Source of the DNA: UBA11891 sp049890035
GTDB taxonomy: Bacteria > Bacteroidota > Bacteroidia > Flavobacteriales > Flavobacteriaceae
Direction: 5' to 3'
DNA length: 64,000 nt
Assembly: GCA_049890035.1 (NCBI GenBank)
Contig: JBMHCG010000050.1
Location: forward strand, 1-64,000
This document shows positions 9,723 through 18,327 of the stretch, one piece after another (the first letter of the stretch is position 1; the number at the start of each line of letters is the position of its first letter). Both the position numbers and the translations under genes were made by a program. The notes under the pieces are model-generated. The model saw nothing but the letters and a program-made list of their open reading frames with translations, was not told the DNA's origin and did not search any database.

Positions 9723-10838
9723 ATGGAGAGTATCGACTCATTGCGTTGGAAAAAACAAAGTCAGTTTCATGTGATCGGTGTGATGTCGGGAACTTCTTTG
9801 GATGGAGTGGATTTGGTTTCGGTGACCTTCCAAAAAAGAAACAAGTGGCACTTCAAAATTCATTGTACACAGACACAACCCTTTTCAAAGAATTGGCATC
9901 GTACGTTGGGATCTTTAACAGGCTTAACAGCAAGTGAATTGACCCAAATAGACAAGGAATTTACCCAGTTGCTGGCCGGAATGATAGTCGAATTTATAAA
10001 AACCAACCGATTAACGGCTATCGATGCCATTTGTTCCCATGGGCATACAGCCTTGCATCAACCTGACCAAGGAATCACGTATCAAATAGGAAATCGATCT
10101 GAACTGGCTACATTGATAGGATGCCCTGTGGTATGTGATTTTCGTAAGCAAGATGTCGTTCTCGGGGGGCAGGGAGCACCATTGGTACCTGTAGGAGATC
10201 GTCTCTTGTTTTCCGAATACGATGCTTGTCTGAATTTGGGTGGATTTGCTAATGTTACTCGCAATAGAGACAGTTCGTTTATTGCCTTTGACGTGGGAGG
10301 ATTTAATTTGGTTTTCAACAGACTTGCTCGCTTATTGAGTGTCCCTTATGATGATCAAGGGTGCGTTGCCCGATCGGGCAACGTGATACCCTCTCTTTTC
10401 ACAAATTTGGAACAACTTCCCTATTACGACCTAGAGGAGCCCAAATCCCTTGGGTTAGAATGGTTGGAAAAGGAAGTTTTTCCTATGATAGACAGCGCTT
10501 TGGCTACGGGTGAAGCGGTTGCTGATGTAATGCATACGTATGCCCATCATATAGCAAGCCAGTTGTCTCGATCTTTGATGGGAAGTACAAAGATCTTGTG
10601 TACTGGGGGAGGGGCTTTCAACCGATATACATTGCAATTAGTGGAAGATAAAGTGAAGCAGAGGCTTTACCTACCTTCTGAGGAAATCATCAATTTTAAG
10701 GAGTCTGTGGTGTTTGGTTTTTTGGGGATACTACGTCTGCTTGAGCAACCGAATTGTTTTTCTTCCATAACAGGTGCCAAGCACGATCACAGTTCTGGCG
10801 TGCTACATTTTCCACAGAATACAAGAATATATTTTTAA
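9723..10838 (+). CDS. anmK: Anhydro-N-acetylmuramic acid kinase
   Basis: 371 aa. AnmK hydrolyses the 1,6-anhydro ring of anhMurNAc recovered from cell-wall turnover and phosphorylates it to MurNAc-6-P. The ATP-binding ASKHA motif 'GVMSGTSLDGVDL' is at residues ~19-31; 'DFRKQDVVLGGQGAPLVP' carries the catalytic Asp region, and 'ILCTGGGAFN' closes the nucleotide site. The stretch 'AFDVGGFNLVFNRLA' differs from the more usual DTGPGN-type loop. Divergent from gltB with a 175-bp intergenic region. Start chosen at the ATG that puts GVMSGTS near residue 20. Confidence 0.93.
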   Translation: MESIDSLRWKKQSQFHVIGVMSGTSLDGVDLVSVTFQKRNKWHFKIHCTQTQPFSKNWHRTLGSLTGLTASELTQIDKEFTQLLAGMIVEFIKTNRLTAIDAICSHGHTALHQPDQGITYQIGNRSELATLIGCPVVCDFRKQDVVLGGQGAPLVPVGDRLLFSEYDACLNLGGFANVTRNRDSSFIAFDVGGFNLVFNRLARLLSVPYDDQGCVARSGNVIPSLFTNLEQLPYYDLEEPKSLGLEWLEKEVFPMIDSALATGEAVADVMHTYAHHIASQLSRSLMGSTKILCTGGGAFNRYTLQLVEDKVKQRLYLPSEEIINFKESVVFGFLGILRLLEQPNCFSSITGAKHDHSSGVLHFPQNTRIYF

Positions 10839-10893
10839 AATTTAATTATTTTCGACCCAAGGCAGCCCAGCTGTATTTGTAAGATATTTTAGA

Positions 10894-12222
10894 ATGGAAG
10901 CATTAATAATAGGAATTTTTGTCCTTGGCTACTTGGCCATTACCCTCGAACATAACTTAAAAGTTGATAAGCTAATTCCCGCGCTGGCCATGATGGCTTT
11001 TTTATGGGCCATCATTGCAATGGTACATTTGCCTGTCTTTGAGGTAAATACTAGTTTACGCGAATTGGAACCCACCCATATTGAGGAAATACTGCTCCAT
11101 CATCTGGGTAAAACGGCTGAAATAATCATTTTCTTGCTGGGTGCCATGACCATCGTGGAAGTGATTGACTATTTCAACGGTTTTTTTACGATCAAAAATT
11201 TCATTAAGACGACAAGTAAAAAAGGCTTGCTTTGGATTTTCGCTGTATTGGCATTTATACTGTCCGCAATCATTGATAACTTGACAGCTACCATTGTTTT
11301 AATTACCATACTACAAAAGGTAATCCTGGATCGCAACACACGCATCTGGTTTGCTGGATTGATTATCATTGCTGCCAATGCTGGTGGAGCGTGGTCTCCT
11401 ATAGGTGATGTCACTACGACCATGTTGTGGATCGGCGATAAAGTAACCACAGCTAAATTGATCACTTATTTATTAATTCCCTCAATAGTATGTGTGGTTG
11501 TGCCTGTTCTCATTGCCTCTTTTTTACCCGCTTTTCAAGGCCATATTCAAACGGATGCATCCAATGATGATGGAACAGCACATCCCAGAGGTGCTACGAT
11601 GTTGTACTTAGGACTTTCCGCTATTGTTTTTGTTCCCATTTTTAAAACAGTTACCCATCTACCCCCTTATGTAGGAATGATGCTGTCTTTAGCCATAGTT
11701 GCAACCTTTGCTGAAATATTCAGTAACGCAAAAATCAATATCAGTTCGATTGATCAGGAATCTGATGCCCACGCAAGTCATAGTCCTGTACACAGTTCTT
11801 TATCCAAAATAGAACTGCCAAGTATTCTCTTTTTCTTGGGGATTCTTATGGCAGTAGCGGCATTGGAGTCGTTGGGTTATTTATTTGTATTTGCCGATTC
11901 CTTGAATGCAACCATTCCCAATACAGATATCGTTGTTATGCTGTTAGGCGTTGGTTCTGCTGTCATTGATAATGTACCATTGGTAGCAGCCAGTATGGGT
12001 ATGTTTTCGGAACCGACGGACAACCCATTATGGCATTTTATAGCCTTTTCTGCGGGGACTGGTGGTAGTATGCTTATAATCGGTTCGGCAGCGGGCGTAG
12101 TAGCCATGGGAATGGAAAAAATTGACTTTGTGTGGTATCTCAAAAAGATATCATGGTTGGCACTGGTTGGATTTTTGGCTGGATCCCTAATATTTATTAT
12201 GATGCGAAACTTTCTGTTTTAA
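10894..12222 (+). CDS. nhaD: Na+/H+ antiporter, NhaD type
   Basis: 442 aa with about 11-12 membrane helices. The segments 'FILSAIIDNLTATIVLITIL', 'AANAGGAWSPIGDVTTTMLW' and the late 'GVGSAVIDNVPLVAAS' are the paired D-N motifs of the NhaD/ArsB ion-transporter family. NhaD expels Na+ (and Li+) in exchange for H+ at the inner membrane, in line with a marine or salt-exposed cell. A ~45-bp hydrophilic loop-coding stretch rich in His/Ser ('DAHASHSPVHSS') separates the two halves. Confidence 0.92.
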   Translation: MEALIIGIFVLGYLAITLEHNLKVDKLIPALAMMAFLWAIIAMVHLPVFEVNTSLRELEPTHIEEILLHHLGKTAEIIIFLLGAMTIVEVIDYFNGFFTIKNFIKTTSKKGLLWIFAVLAFILSAIIDNLTATIVLITILQKVILDRNTRIWFAGLIIIAANAGGAWSPIGDVTTTMLWIGDKVTTAKLITYLLIPSIVCVVVPVLIASFLPAFQGHIQTDASNDDGTAHPRGATMLYLGLSAIVFVPIFKTVTHLPPYVGMMLSLAIVATFAEIFSNAKINISSIDQESDAHASHSPVHSSLSKIELPSILFFLGILMAVAALESLGYLFVFADSLNATIPNTDIVVMLLGVGSAVIDNVPLVAASMGMFSEPTDNPLWHFIAFSAGTGGSMLIIGSAAGVVAMGMEKIDFVWYLKKISWLALVGFLAGSLIFIMMRNFLF

Positions 12223-12268
12223 ATTCAATTTTATTAATGGTTCGACGTTATTATTAAAAAAGGCAGTT

Positions 12269-12955
12269 ATGATGAACCTTATCCTTTTAACTCAACAAAC
12301 CCCTTCCCCTTTACGATCTGAAAAAAAACTGTCGATTCTCGAATTAATTCAAGATGGGGGACTGGGAGGACAAATTATTATAGGGCTGTTGTTTTTCCTT
12401 CTTTTGATGGTTTTATACATCTATTTTGAGCGTCGTTTTGCTATTCGTTCGGCATTGAAGTACGATTCGAATTTTATGCCCCAGATACGATCTTTCGTAG
12501 TGAGTGGTAAAATAGAAGGGGCTCAGGCTTTGTGTATGAAAGAAAACAAACCCGTAGCCCAGATGATCGCCAAAGGTATTTCGCGTATTGGTCGACCCTT
12601 GGAAGACATCAATACAGCCATTGAAAATGCAGGTCGCTTGGAAGTTTATAAACTGGAAAAAAATGTATCTATTTTGGCTACGATAGCTGGAGCGGCACCC
12701 ATGATTGGATTTCTTGGAACGGTTATTGGAATGATATTATCCATCTTTGAGATTTCCAACGCAGGGGGAAATATTGACATGAAACTCTTATCAGATGGAT
12801 TGTATACCGCTATGACGACAACGGTTGCCGGCTTAATTGTTGGAATTGTTGGGTACATTTGTTACAATCATTTGGTTGTAAAGATCAACAAGGCTGTCTA
12901 TTTAATGGAAGCCACTTCGTTAGAATTTTTAGACTTACTTAACGAACCCGCCTGA
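12269..12955 (+). CDS. exbB: MotA/TolQ/ExbB proton channel family protein
   Basis: 228 aa with a short N-terminal tail, one TM helix at ~35-55, and two more at ~135-155 and ~180-200. 'IAGAAPMIGFLGTVIGMI' followed by 'GLYTAMTTTVAGLIVGIVGY' is the conserved TolQ/ExbB core including the proton-path Thr. It pairs with ExbD to energise TonB. First gene of exbB-exbD-tonB-like-folC, all within a few bases of each other. Confidence 0.93.
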   Translation: MMNLILLTQQTPSPLRSEKKLSILELIQDGGLGGQIIIGLLFFLLLMVLYIYFERRFAIRSALKYDSNFMPQIRSFVVSGKIEGAQALCMKENKPVAQMIAKGISRIGRPLEDINTAIENAGRLEVYKLEKNVSILATIAGAAPMIGFLGTVIGMILSIFEISNAGGNIDMKLLSDGLYTAMTTTVAGLIVGIVGYICYNHLVVKINKAVYLMEATSLEFLDLLNEPA

Positions 12956-12956
12956 G

Positions 12957-13352
12957 ATGAATTTACGCGGTCGCAATAAAATCAATCCCGAATTCAATAT
13001 GTCCTCCATGACGGACGTGGTCTTTTTGCTGTTGATTTTTTTTATGATTGCCTCCACATTGGCCAAACAACTTAATACTATTGATGTTCAATTGCCACAG
13101 GCCAAAGGTAAAACTGAAAACAGAAGTACCGTTGCGGTAACAATTGACAAGGGGGGGGCTTTTTTTATTGATGAACAGCGGGTCAGCAAAACACGACTAA
13201 GACAACAACTCGTTTCACGCTTGGCACAAGCTTCGGACAAGTCCATCGTCTTGCGTGCTGAAAAAAACGTCGCCATCGAAGAAGTGGTGTATGTGATGAA
13301 TATTGCCAATCAAAACGGAATCAAAATTGTTTTGGCAGTAGATGCCCAATAA
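12957..13352 (+). CDS. exbD: Biopolymer transport protein ExbD/TolR
   Basis: 131 aa: short cytoplasmic N-terminus, one TM helix 'DVVFLLLIFFMIASTL' whose Asp (in 'SMTDVVFLLLIFFM') carries the proton, then a periplasmic domain. The gene starts one base after the exbB stop. A G8 tract at 13152-13159 lies inside the frame (DKGGA) and does not disrupt it. Confidence 0.94.
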   Translation: MNLRGRNKINPEFNMSSMTDVVFLLLIFFMIASTLAKQLNTIDVQLPQAKGKTENRSTVAVTIDKGGAFFIDEQRVSKTRLRQQLVSRLAQASDKSIVLRAEKNVAIEEVVYVMNIANQNGIKIVLAVDAQ

Positions 13353-13353
13353 G

Positions 13354-14205
13354 ATGAAGCTCCTTCAAACTCCCCATCAACGAAAGTCGGCTCTCCTTAC
13401 AGCCCTGATTGGTGCTTTGTTGTTGCTCTTGTTATTTGTATTGGGATTGACCTATTATGACCCACCGATTTCTTTTGGGATGGAGGTCAATTTTGGGACC
13501 AGTAAAACAGGATCAGGAAACAAACAACCCACTCAGAAGGTGGTTTCCAAGCCGCTTCCGGTTCAAAAAGAGAAAGTAGTGGAAAAGCAAGTGGCTCCTC
13601 CACCTACACCCATACCCAAAGCCAAAGCCAAAGTAGCTACTCAAAAACAAAGCTCCATTGCAGTACCAGAGAAACAAACTAAGAAAAAACCCCAACCGCA
13701 AAAAAAAATAACCCAACCAACACCAAAAAAAGAAAAGTCTCCAACACCTCCCAAACCAAAAATTGCCAAATCCACCCAACAAGTCCTACAAAACATGTTC
13801 AAAGGAACGGAACAAGAGGGAGAAGTTCAAGAAGGAGAGGGCGATGACAATGAAGCTGGAGACAAAGGCAAAGAAACAGGCAATCCCTATGCCAATAGTT
13901 ATTATGGGAGTAGTGGCAATGGGGGGCGTGGCGGCGGTTATGGGCTGAACGGTCGTAATTTGCAATCCAACGGGAGTGTCGTCCAAGACTGCAACCAAGA
14001 GGGGACCGTTGTGGTTCGTATCACTGTGAATCAGCAAGGGGAGGTCGTAGCGGCACAGCCGGGGGTTAAGGGTACCACCAATGCGCATCCTTGTTTGCTT
14101 GAACCAGCAAAAAAAACGGCCTTACTTCACCGTTGGTATCCCGATGCCAATGCTCCGTCAAAGCAAATCGGGTTTGTTGTTATTCAATTTAAATTGGGAG
14201 AGTAA
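13354..14205 (+). CDS. TonB-like energy transducer
   Basis: 283 aa from the ATG at 13354, one base after the exbD stop; an earlier ATG (13342) overlaps exbD and is less likely. N-terminal TM helix (~18-38) ends in 'GLTYYDPPISFGMEVNFGTS', followed by a Lys/Pro-rich periplasm-spanning stretch (~55-145), a Glu-rich and Gly-rich linker ('GSSGNGGRGGGYGLNGRN'), and a C-terminal TonB-like domain with 'EGTVVVRITVNQQGEV'. It carries proton-motive energy from ExbBD to outer-membrane receptors. No receptor gene is nearby. Confidence 0.88.
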   Translation: MKLLQTPHQRKSALLTALIGALLLLLLFVLGLTYYDPPISFGMEVNFGTSKTGSGNKQPTQKVVSKPLPVQKEKVVEKQVAPPPTPIPKAKAKVATQKQSSIAVPEKQTKKKPQPQKKITQPTPKKEKSPTPPKPKIAKSTQQVLQNMFKGTEQEGEVQEGEGDDNEAGDKGKETGNPYANSYYGSSGNGGRGGGYGLNGRNLQSNGSVVQDCNQEGTVVVRITVNQQGEVVAAQPGVKGTTNAHPCLLEPAKKTALLHRWYPDANAPSKQIGFVVIQFKLGE

Positions 14206-14208
14206 AGA

Positions 14209-15444
14209 GTGACCTATTCAGAAACGGTTCGTTGGTTGTTTGACCAATTGCCCTTTTATCAAAACCAGGGGGCTAAAGCATTTAAACCTGGACTTGAGAA
14301 AATCACCCATTTTTTGAACCATCTCGGTCAACCCCAAAATGAGTTGCCCATCATTCACATCGGAGGAACCAATGGGAAAGGATCAACGACTCATCTGATG
14401 GCTTCGGTGTTACAGCAAAAAGGGATGCAAATAGGGATTTATACCTCACCTCATTTGGTTGACTTTAGAGAGCGTATCAAAATTAATGGCCATTGGATAA
14501 GCGAAACGGCAGTAGTATCTTTTGTGCAGAAGCACCAGGACTATATATTACGTAAGAAACTTTCATTTTTTGAAATCAGTTTTGCATTGGCAATGGTTTA
14601 TTTTTCTGATCAGCAAGTAGACTATGCTATGGTGGAGGTTGGTATGGGGGGGCGATTGGATGCTACCAATGTAGTACGACCCATACTTTCGGTCATTACC
14701 AACATTGGATTGGATCACACCCAATTTTTGGGAACAACACACACAGCAATTGCCCTTGAAAAAGCCGGAATAATCAAAAAGGATGTTCCTGTAGTTATTG
14801 GTGAAAGTCGTTCGGATACCCGTCCGGTTTTTGAATTGAAAGGCCAGACCAAAAACGCCCCTCTCTTTTTTGCTGACGAACATGAGGCACCGATGGACTG
14901 GCAGTTGATTGGTTTAGAAGGGCTCTATCAGCATAAAAACGCACATACGGCCTATTGGGCTTTAAGGCAATTAAAAAGGTTTGCTTTTTCACAAGAAGAG
15001 ATTACTAGGGGTTTTCGGCAAGTAGTGGAAAATACACAATTCATGGGGCGTTGGCAAACGCTAGCGGAATGGCCTAAAACAATAGTTGATGTCAGTCACA
15101 ATATTGAGGGTTTGCACTATGTGGCCGAGGCTTTACAAAAACTATGTTTCAAAAAATTGCATTTGGTTGTGGGTTTTGTCAATGATAAGGATGTAGCGGC
15201 ACTGCTGTCCGTATTACCTACGGATGCCTGTTATTATCTCTGCGCACCCGACTTATTTCGCGCTTATCCGCTTGATAATTTGGAACAGATAGCACAAAAA
15301 CTTCGGTTGGATTATCAGTGTGTCTCAAGTGTTTGGCAAGCCTATCTAGCAGCACAAAATGAAGCCGCTAAAGATGATTTGATTTTGGTCACAGGCAGCA
15401 CTTTTGTTGTCGCTGAAGTACTCGAAAAAATAAAAGGGAACTAG
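14209..15444 (+). CDS. folC: Bifunctional folylpolyglutamate/dihydrofolate synthase
   Basis: 411 aa from a GTG at 14209, three bases after the transducer stop. The P-loop 'HIGGTNGKGSTTHLMASVL' (~50), 'YTSPHLVDFRERIKING' and 'EVGMGGRLDATNV' are the Mur-ligase/FolC ATP, folate and Mg2+ sites. It adds glutamate to (dihydro)folates. The last gene of the exbB operon, an unexpected partner for transport genes. folA and thyA lie farther along the window. Confidence 0.94.
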   Translation: MTYSETVRWLFDQLPFYQNQGAKAFKPGLEKITHFLNHLGQPQNELPIIHIGGTNGKGSTTHLMASVLQQKGMQIGIYTSPHLVDFRERIKINGHWISETAVVSFVQKHQDYILRKKLSFFEISFALAMVYFSDQQVDYAMVEVGMGGRLDATNVVRPILSVITNIGLDHTQFLGTTHTAIALEKAGIIKKDVPVVIGESRSDTRPVFELKGQTKNAPLFFADEHEAPMDWQLIGLEGLYQHKNAHTAYWALRQLKRFAFSQEEITRGFRQVVENTQFMGRWQTLAEWPKTIVDVSHNIEGLHYVAEALQKLCFKKLHLVVGFVNDKDVAALLSVLPTDACYYLCAPDLFRAYPLDNLEQIAQKLRLDYQCVSSVWQAYLAAQNEAAKDDLILVTGSTFVVAEVLEKIKGN

Positions 15445-15464
15445 GGCTGTTTCTTAAAATAATG

Positions 15465-15472
15465 TATATTTG
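15465..15472 (+). promoter_or_regulatory. Promoter -7 box of tRNA-Val
   Basis: TATATTTG matches TAnnTTTG exactly, 12 bases before the tRNA 5' end. The -33 element is weak (CTG at 15447-15449). Confidence 0.6.
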
Positions 15473-15484
15473 CCCCACCATAAG

Positions 15485-15562
15485 GGGCGCGTAGCTCAGT
15501 TGGTTCAGAGCACTTGGTTTACACCCAAGGGGTCAGGGGTTCGAATCCCTTCGCGCCCACCA
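15485..15562 (+). tRNA. tRNA-Val (anticodon TAC)
   Basis: Acceptor GGGCGCG (15485-15491) pairs perfectly with CGCGCCC (15552-15558). The anticodon stem is CTTGG/CCAAG with loop TTTACAC, giving TAC. The T-arm has GGTTCGAATCC. CCA is encoded (15560-15562). The 3' end is the left edge of a 34-bp sequence repeated at 17388-17421. Confidence 0.97.
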
Positions 15563-15591
15563 AAATAACCTCACTTCTTTAGTGGGGTTTT
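15558..15591 (+). repeat. Direct repeat, left copy (tRNA-Val 3' end plus terminator)
   Basis: CACCA + AAA + TAACCTCACTTCTTTAGTGG.... The same 34 bases recur at 17388-17421 with only AAA changed to TTT; 26 contiguous bases are identical. The left copy overlaps the encoded CCA end of tRNA-Val, as attachment sites of integrated elements often do. Confidence 0.8.
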
Positions 15592-15593
15592 TT
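15568..15593 (+). terminator. Terminator after tRNA-Val
   Basis: CCTCAC (15569-15574) pairs with GTGGGG (15582-15587) around a 7-nt loop and is followed by T6. Confidence 0.8.
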
Positions 15594-15666
15594 ATTTAAG
15601 ATAGGAATAAAAAATCTCTACCTAAAATTATATTTATTTTCATAGTAGAATTGATTTGAAATTTTA

Positions 15667-17063
15667 TTAGTTAAAACTTAAATCAGTAAGTTTACCATTC
15701 AGTGGATAACCTGTAGAAGAATATTCCCCAAACTTGAAAAATAGATATCCTTGATTAGTTTGCTTTAAAGGTAAAAAGTCACTCGATCCATTGAATATTC
15801 CACCCGTTAACTCATTGTTGTAAGAGTTATTATATGTATCGATTATATTTATAGGGTGGGAAAATGTATTATTTCCTTGATTTATCAATACAGAATTCAA
15901 AAAGGTTCTACTTGAATTAGCATTATATTCTCCATCACCTCCAGAAAACATATATAAATCATCTAAACCATCATTATTTAAATCGATAACGTATATGTCT
16001 CTACCTTGAAAATCATTTATCAATTCTAAAGAACCAAAACTTTCACATTTATCAGTACTTAAAAGTGAAGGAGTTTGAATTCCTTGTGAATCCTCAGGAA
16101 AAACTAAAATTGAAGAATTATTATCATTCTCAATTTCCACTGCGTCGTGAATTAAATATTGTCCTAATTGATCATTTATTATTTCAGTTACGTTTTCAAA
16201 AATATCCCATGACCAAACCACTCCTTCATCATCATTGTAACTGAATGATAAGACTTCAAGTTCGGGATCATCATCAATGTTTGAAAATAAAACACTTCCT
16301 ACACTAGCAGGAGGAGATTCTAGATCAATAATTTCAAAATTTCTATTTCCTAGATTCTTAAATAATGATATTGAATTTCCATTTGGAACATCTACAGTTT
16401 GAGATGACCATCTTTGAGATATAATATCAATATCTCCATCAAGATCAAAATCACCTACATCAGCATGGTGGTAGAATAATTTTATGTTTGTTATTCCAGA
16501 ATTTAAATCTTTGATAAATCCATTTTCAGAACCGTAATAAAATTTTATATAATCACCCTCAAATCTATTATTTACTATAACTTCTTCCTTCCCATGATCC
16601 ACAAGAAAAAAATCATCAAAACCATCATTGTCAAAATCATCTACAAAAAGTGGACCCTTAGAAAATCCAATTTCAGGTACTTCATCGTAAATTGAGGATG
16701 TCTTTTCACTAAGCATTGATTGGGTAGAATCTATTTCAAATATTCTTAAATAATCATGAGTAGTTCCGAATAAATCTCCAAATGGTATTATGAGATAATT
16801 TTTTGAATTAATTGAAACGAAACCTAATCCTTCTGGATGTAAAGAAAGTGTAGGATATGTTTCATAATTAAATTGAAGAGTTAAATTACCAGTAGTTTGA
16901 TTTGAGTTTTGATTATTTTGATTGTTGTTATCCTGATTATTCGAATTATCACTTTGCTGTTCGGTAGGAGATTCTTGAGTTGTATTATTTAGCTCAGGGG
17001 AGGAGTCAACTTCTTTTGAACATGCTACGATGATACAGATAAAAAAAAAAGAGACTTCTTCAT
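15667..17063 (-). CDS. FG-GAP/VCBS-repeat lipoprotein, start broken by a frameshift in an A10 tract
   Basis: The longest ATG-started frame runs 15667-16716 (349 aa), but the same frame stays open upstream and reads a lipobox (IVAC, followed by Ser-Lys-Glu) and a Gln/Asn-rich linker. The ATG that would begin this signal (MKKSL, 17061-17063) is one base out of frame because the T tract (10 A on the + strand, 17041-17050) is one base short. With 11 bases the product would be a 465-aa lipoprotein. Repeats of FG-GAP type with Ca2+-loop D-x-D-x-D-G are clear: VDDFDNDGFDD, VGDFDLDGDID, VIDLNNDGLDD. These usually form beta-propeller surface proteins. The gene is AT-rich and no T9SS sorting domain is seen. 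Confidence 0.72.
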
Positions 17064-17459
17064 TATTGTAGGTTTATGGAAATTATCTTAATGTCCCTGA
17101 ATATACTAAATAAAATACTTTATCATAGACTAAGAAAATGATTCAATTTTATCATTAAATATAAAATCTATATGAAATTTGAGAAGTAAAATTTCCTCAA
17201 TCTGGGTAATAAAATCGTTTGTTTCTACGTTAAAAATCTTCAATAAAGACAAATATTTGAATACAAATCAACAGTATAGCTCTCTTTTTGTTGTGGTATA
17301 TTCAATGATTCCACCACCAAGATTGGCCTTTAAAACTTTGTAGTAAATAACATCTAGTTCATTTTTATAAAGTAAATCTTCGACTTTCACCATTTTAACC
17401 TCACTTCTTTAGTGGGGTTTTGTTTTTTATACCCTTTTTTAATATGATTTAAAGATTTT
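17064..17459. other. Non-coding stretch holding a mini-ORF and the right direct-repeat copy
   Basis: Strongly AT-rich. A 41-codon minus-strand frame (17268-17393; begins MVKVEDLLYK, ends KRELYC) is the only possible gene; its ATG sits in the direct repeat, and I do not recognise it. The rest shows no feature I can support. Confidence 0.45.
17388..17421 (+). repeat. Direct repeat, right copy
   Basis: Copy of 15558-15591 with 31/34 identity, including the CACCA tRNA end and the terminator hairpin (17399-17421). No tRNA body precedes it. The copies are ~1.83 kb apart and enclose the FG-GAP gene. Confidence 0.8.
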
Positions 17460-17678
17460 TCAAAGTGGGGGAAGTTGAAAAAGATCCTCTACCTGACAAT
17501 TGAGTGTGCGCGCAATTTTTAATGACAAAACCGTAGAAGGTACATAAATACCATTTTCAATTGCGTTGATACTCTTCCGAGATACTTCCGCAGCGATGGA
17601 CAATTCTTGCTGGGTCATTCCAGCTATTTTTCGCAATTCCTCAAGTTTGTTGGTAAGTTTTTTGTGATCTCTTCCCAA
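17460..17678 (-). CDS. XRE-family HTH transcriptional regulator
   Basis: 72 aa, essentially one Cro/C1-type helix-turn-helix: 'LEELRKIAGMTQQELSIAAE' and 'VSRKSINAIENGIYVPSTVL'. The start is a TTG (17676-17678), two bases after the stop of the membrane-protein gene upstream. Small XRE repressors of this kind often control the gene they are coupled to. Confidence 0.85.
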   Translation of the reverse strand: MGRDHKKLTNKLEELRKIAGMTQQELSIAAEVSRKSINAIENGIYVPSTVLSLKIARTLNCQVEDLFQLPPL

Positions 17679-17680
17679 AC

Positions 17681-18079
17681 TTATTGCTTTTCGAACTTTT
17701 CCACGGCAGAAGTAAGTTCTTTACCGGTGTTTGGATATAAATAGCCTGCCAATAGGGTACCCAATCCAATAGCTGCTACCAATAATCCCACACCTTCTAG
17801 AATGTTACCTAACCAAACAAAGCCCATCAGATAAAGACCCAGTCCAACAAAAAGAGTAATGATCCCATTTCTTCGATAATCAATGGGTTCTTTTTTTCGA
17901 TCATCAAAAATTCGCATCAGCTCATCCAATTTTGCAGGGTCTTCCAAATGTTTGGCAATTTCAACGACTGTTTTTCGTTTGTCTTTGTTTTCGTTATATA
18001 TCCAGATAAAAGCGGCAATGGGGATTATTATTCCTGTAAGCATCCCAAAAATGGGTATAATGATACTGGGGTTTATCAT
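17681..18079 (-). CDS. DUF6249-like membrane protein
   Basis: 132 aa: a TM helix at ~5-27, a basic loop with 'KRKTVVEIAKHLEDPAKLDEL', and two TM helices at ~75-110 ending 'LLAGYLYPNTGKEL'. Coupled to an XRE regulator. Its role is unknown; it resembles small Bacteroidota membrane proteins annotated DUF6249. Confidence 0.65.
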   Translation of the reverse strand: MINPSIIIPIFGMLTGIIIPIAAFIWIYNENKDKRKTVVEIAKHLEDPAKLDELMRIFDDRKKEPIDYRRNGIITLFVGLGLYLMGFVWLGNILEGVGLLVAAIGLGTLLAGYLYPNTGKELTSAVEKFEKQ

Positions 18080-18327
18080 ATCAATATGATTTTAAGTTGC
18101 TACAAACCTATGAAAATTTCTTAAAATGAAACGTAAAGGTTACATATTAATTTACTCAAATACTTCCAAAGAAAGAGATATGAATAGGGGATCTTAAAAT
18201 AGAATAAAAAAGGAAGAAAAACGCAGATACAGGACTAATGAGATTGATTCAAAGGTGTCAACAAGCCTGTGGGTACAAAAAAACCACATACTATAAAGCT
18301 GGGGTTTCCCATTGGGTTTGGATGTCT

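Noticed and set aside
18080..18327. Intergenic stretch with TGTGG/CCACA hairpin
   Set aside because: Short stem, no T-tail in a useful position and no coding potential; nothing I can support.
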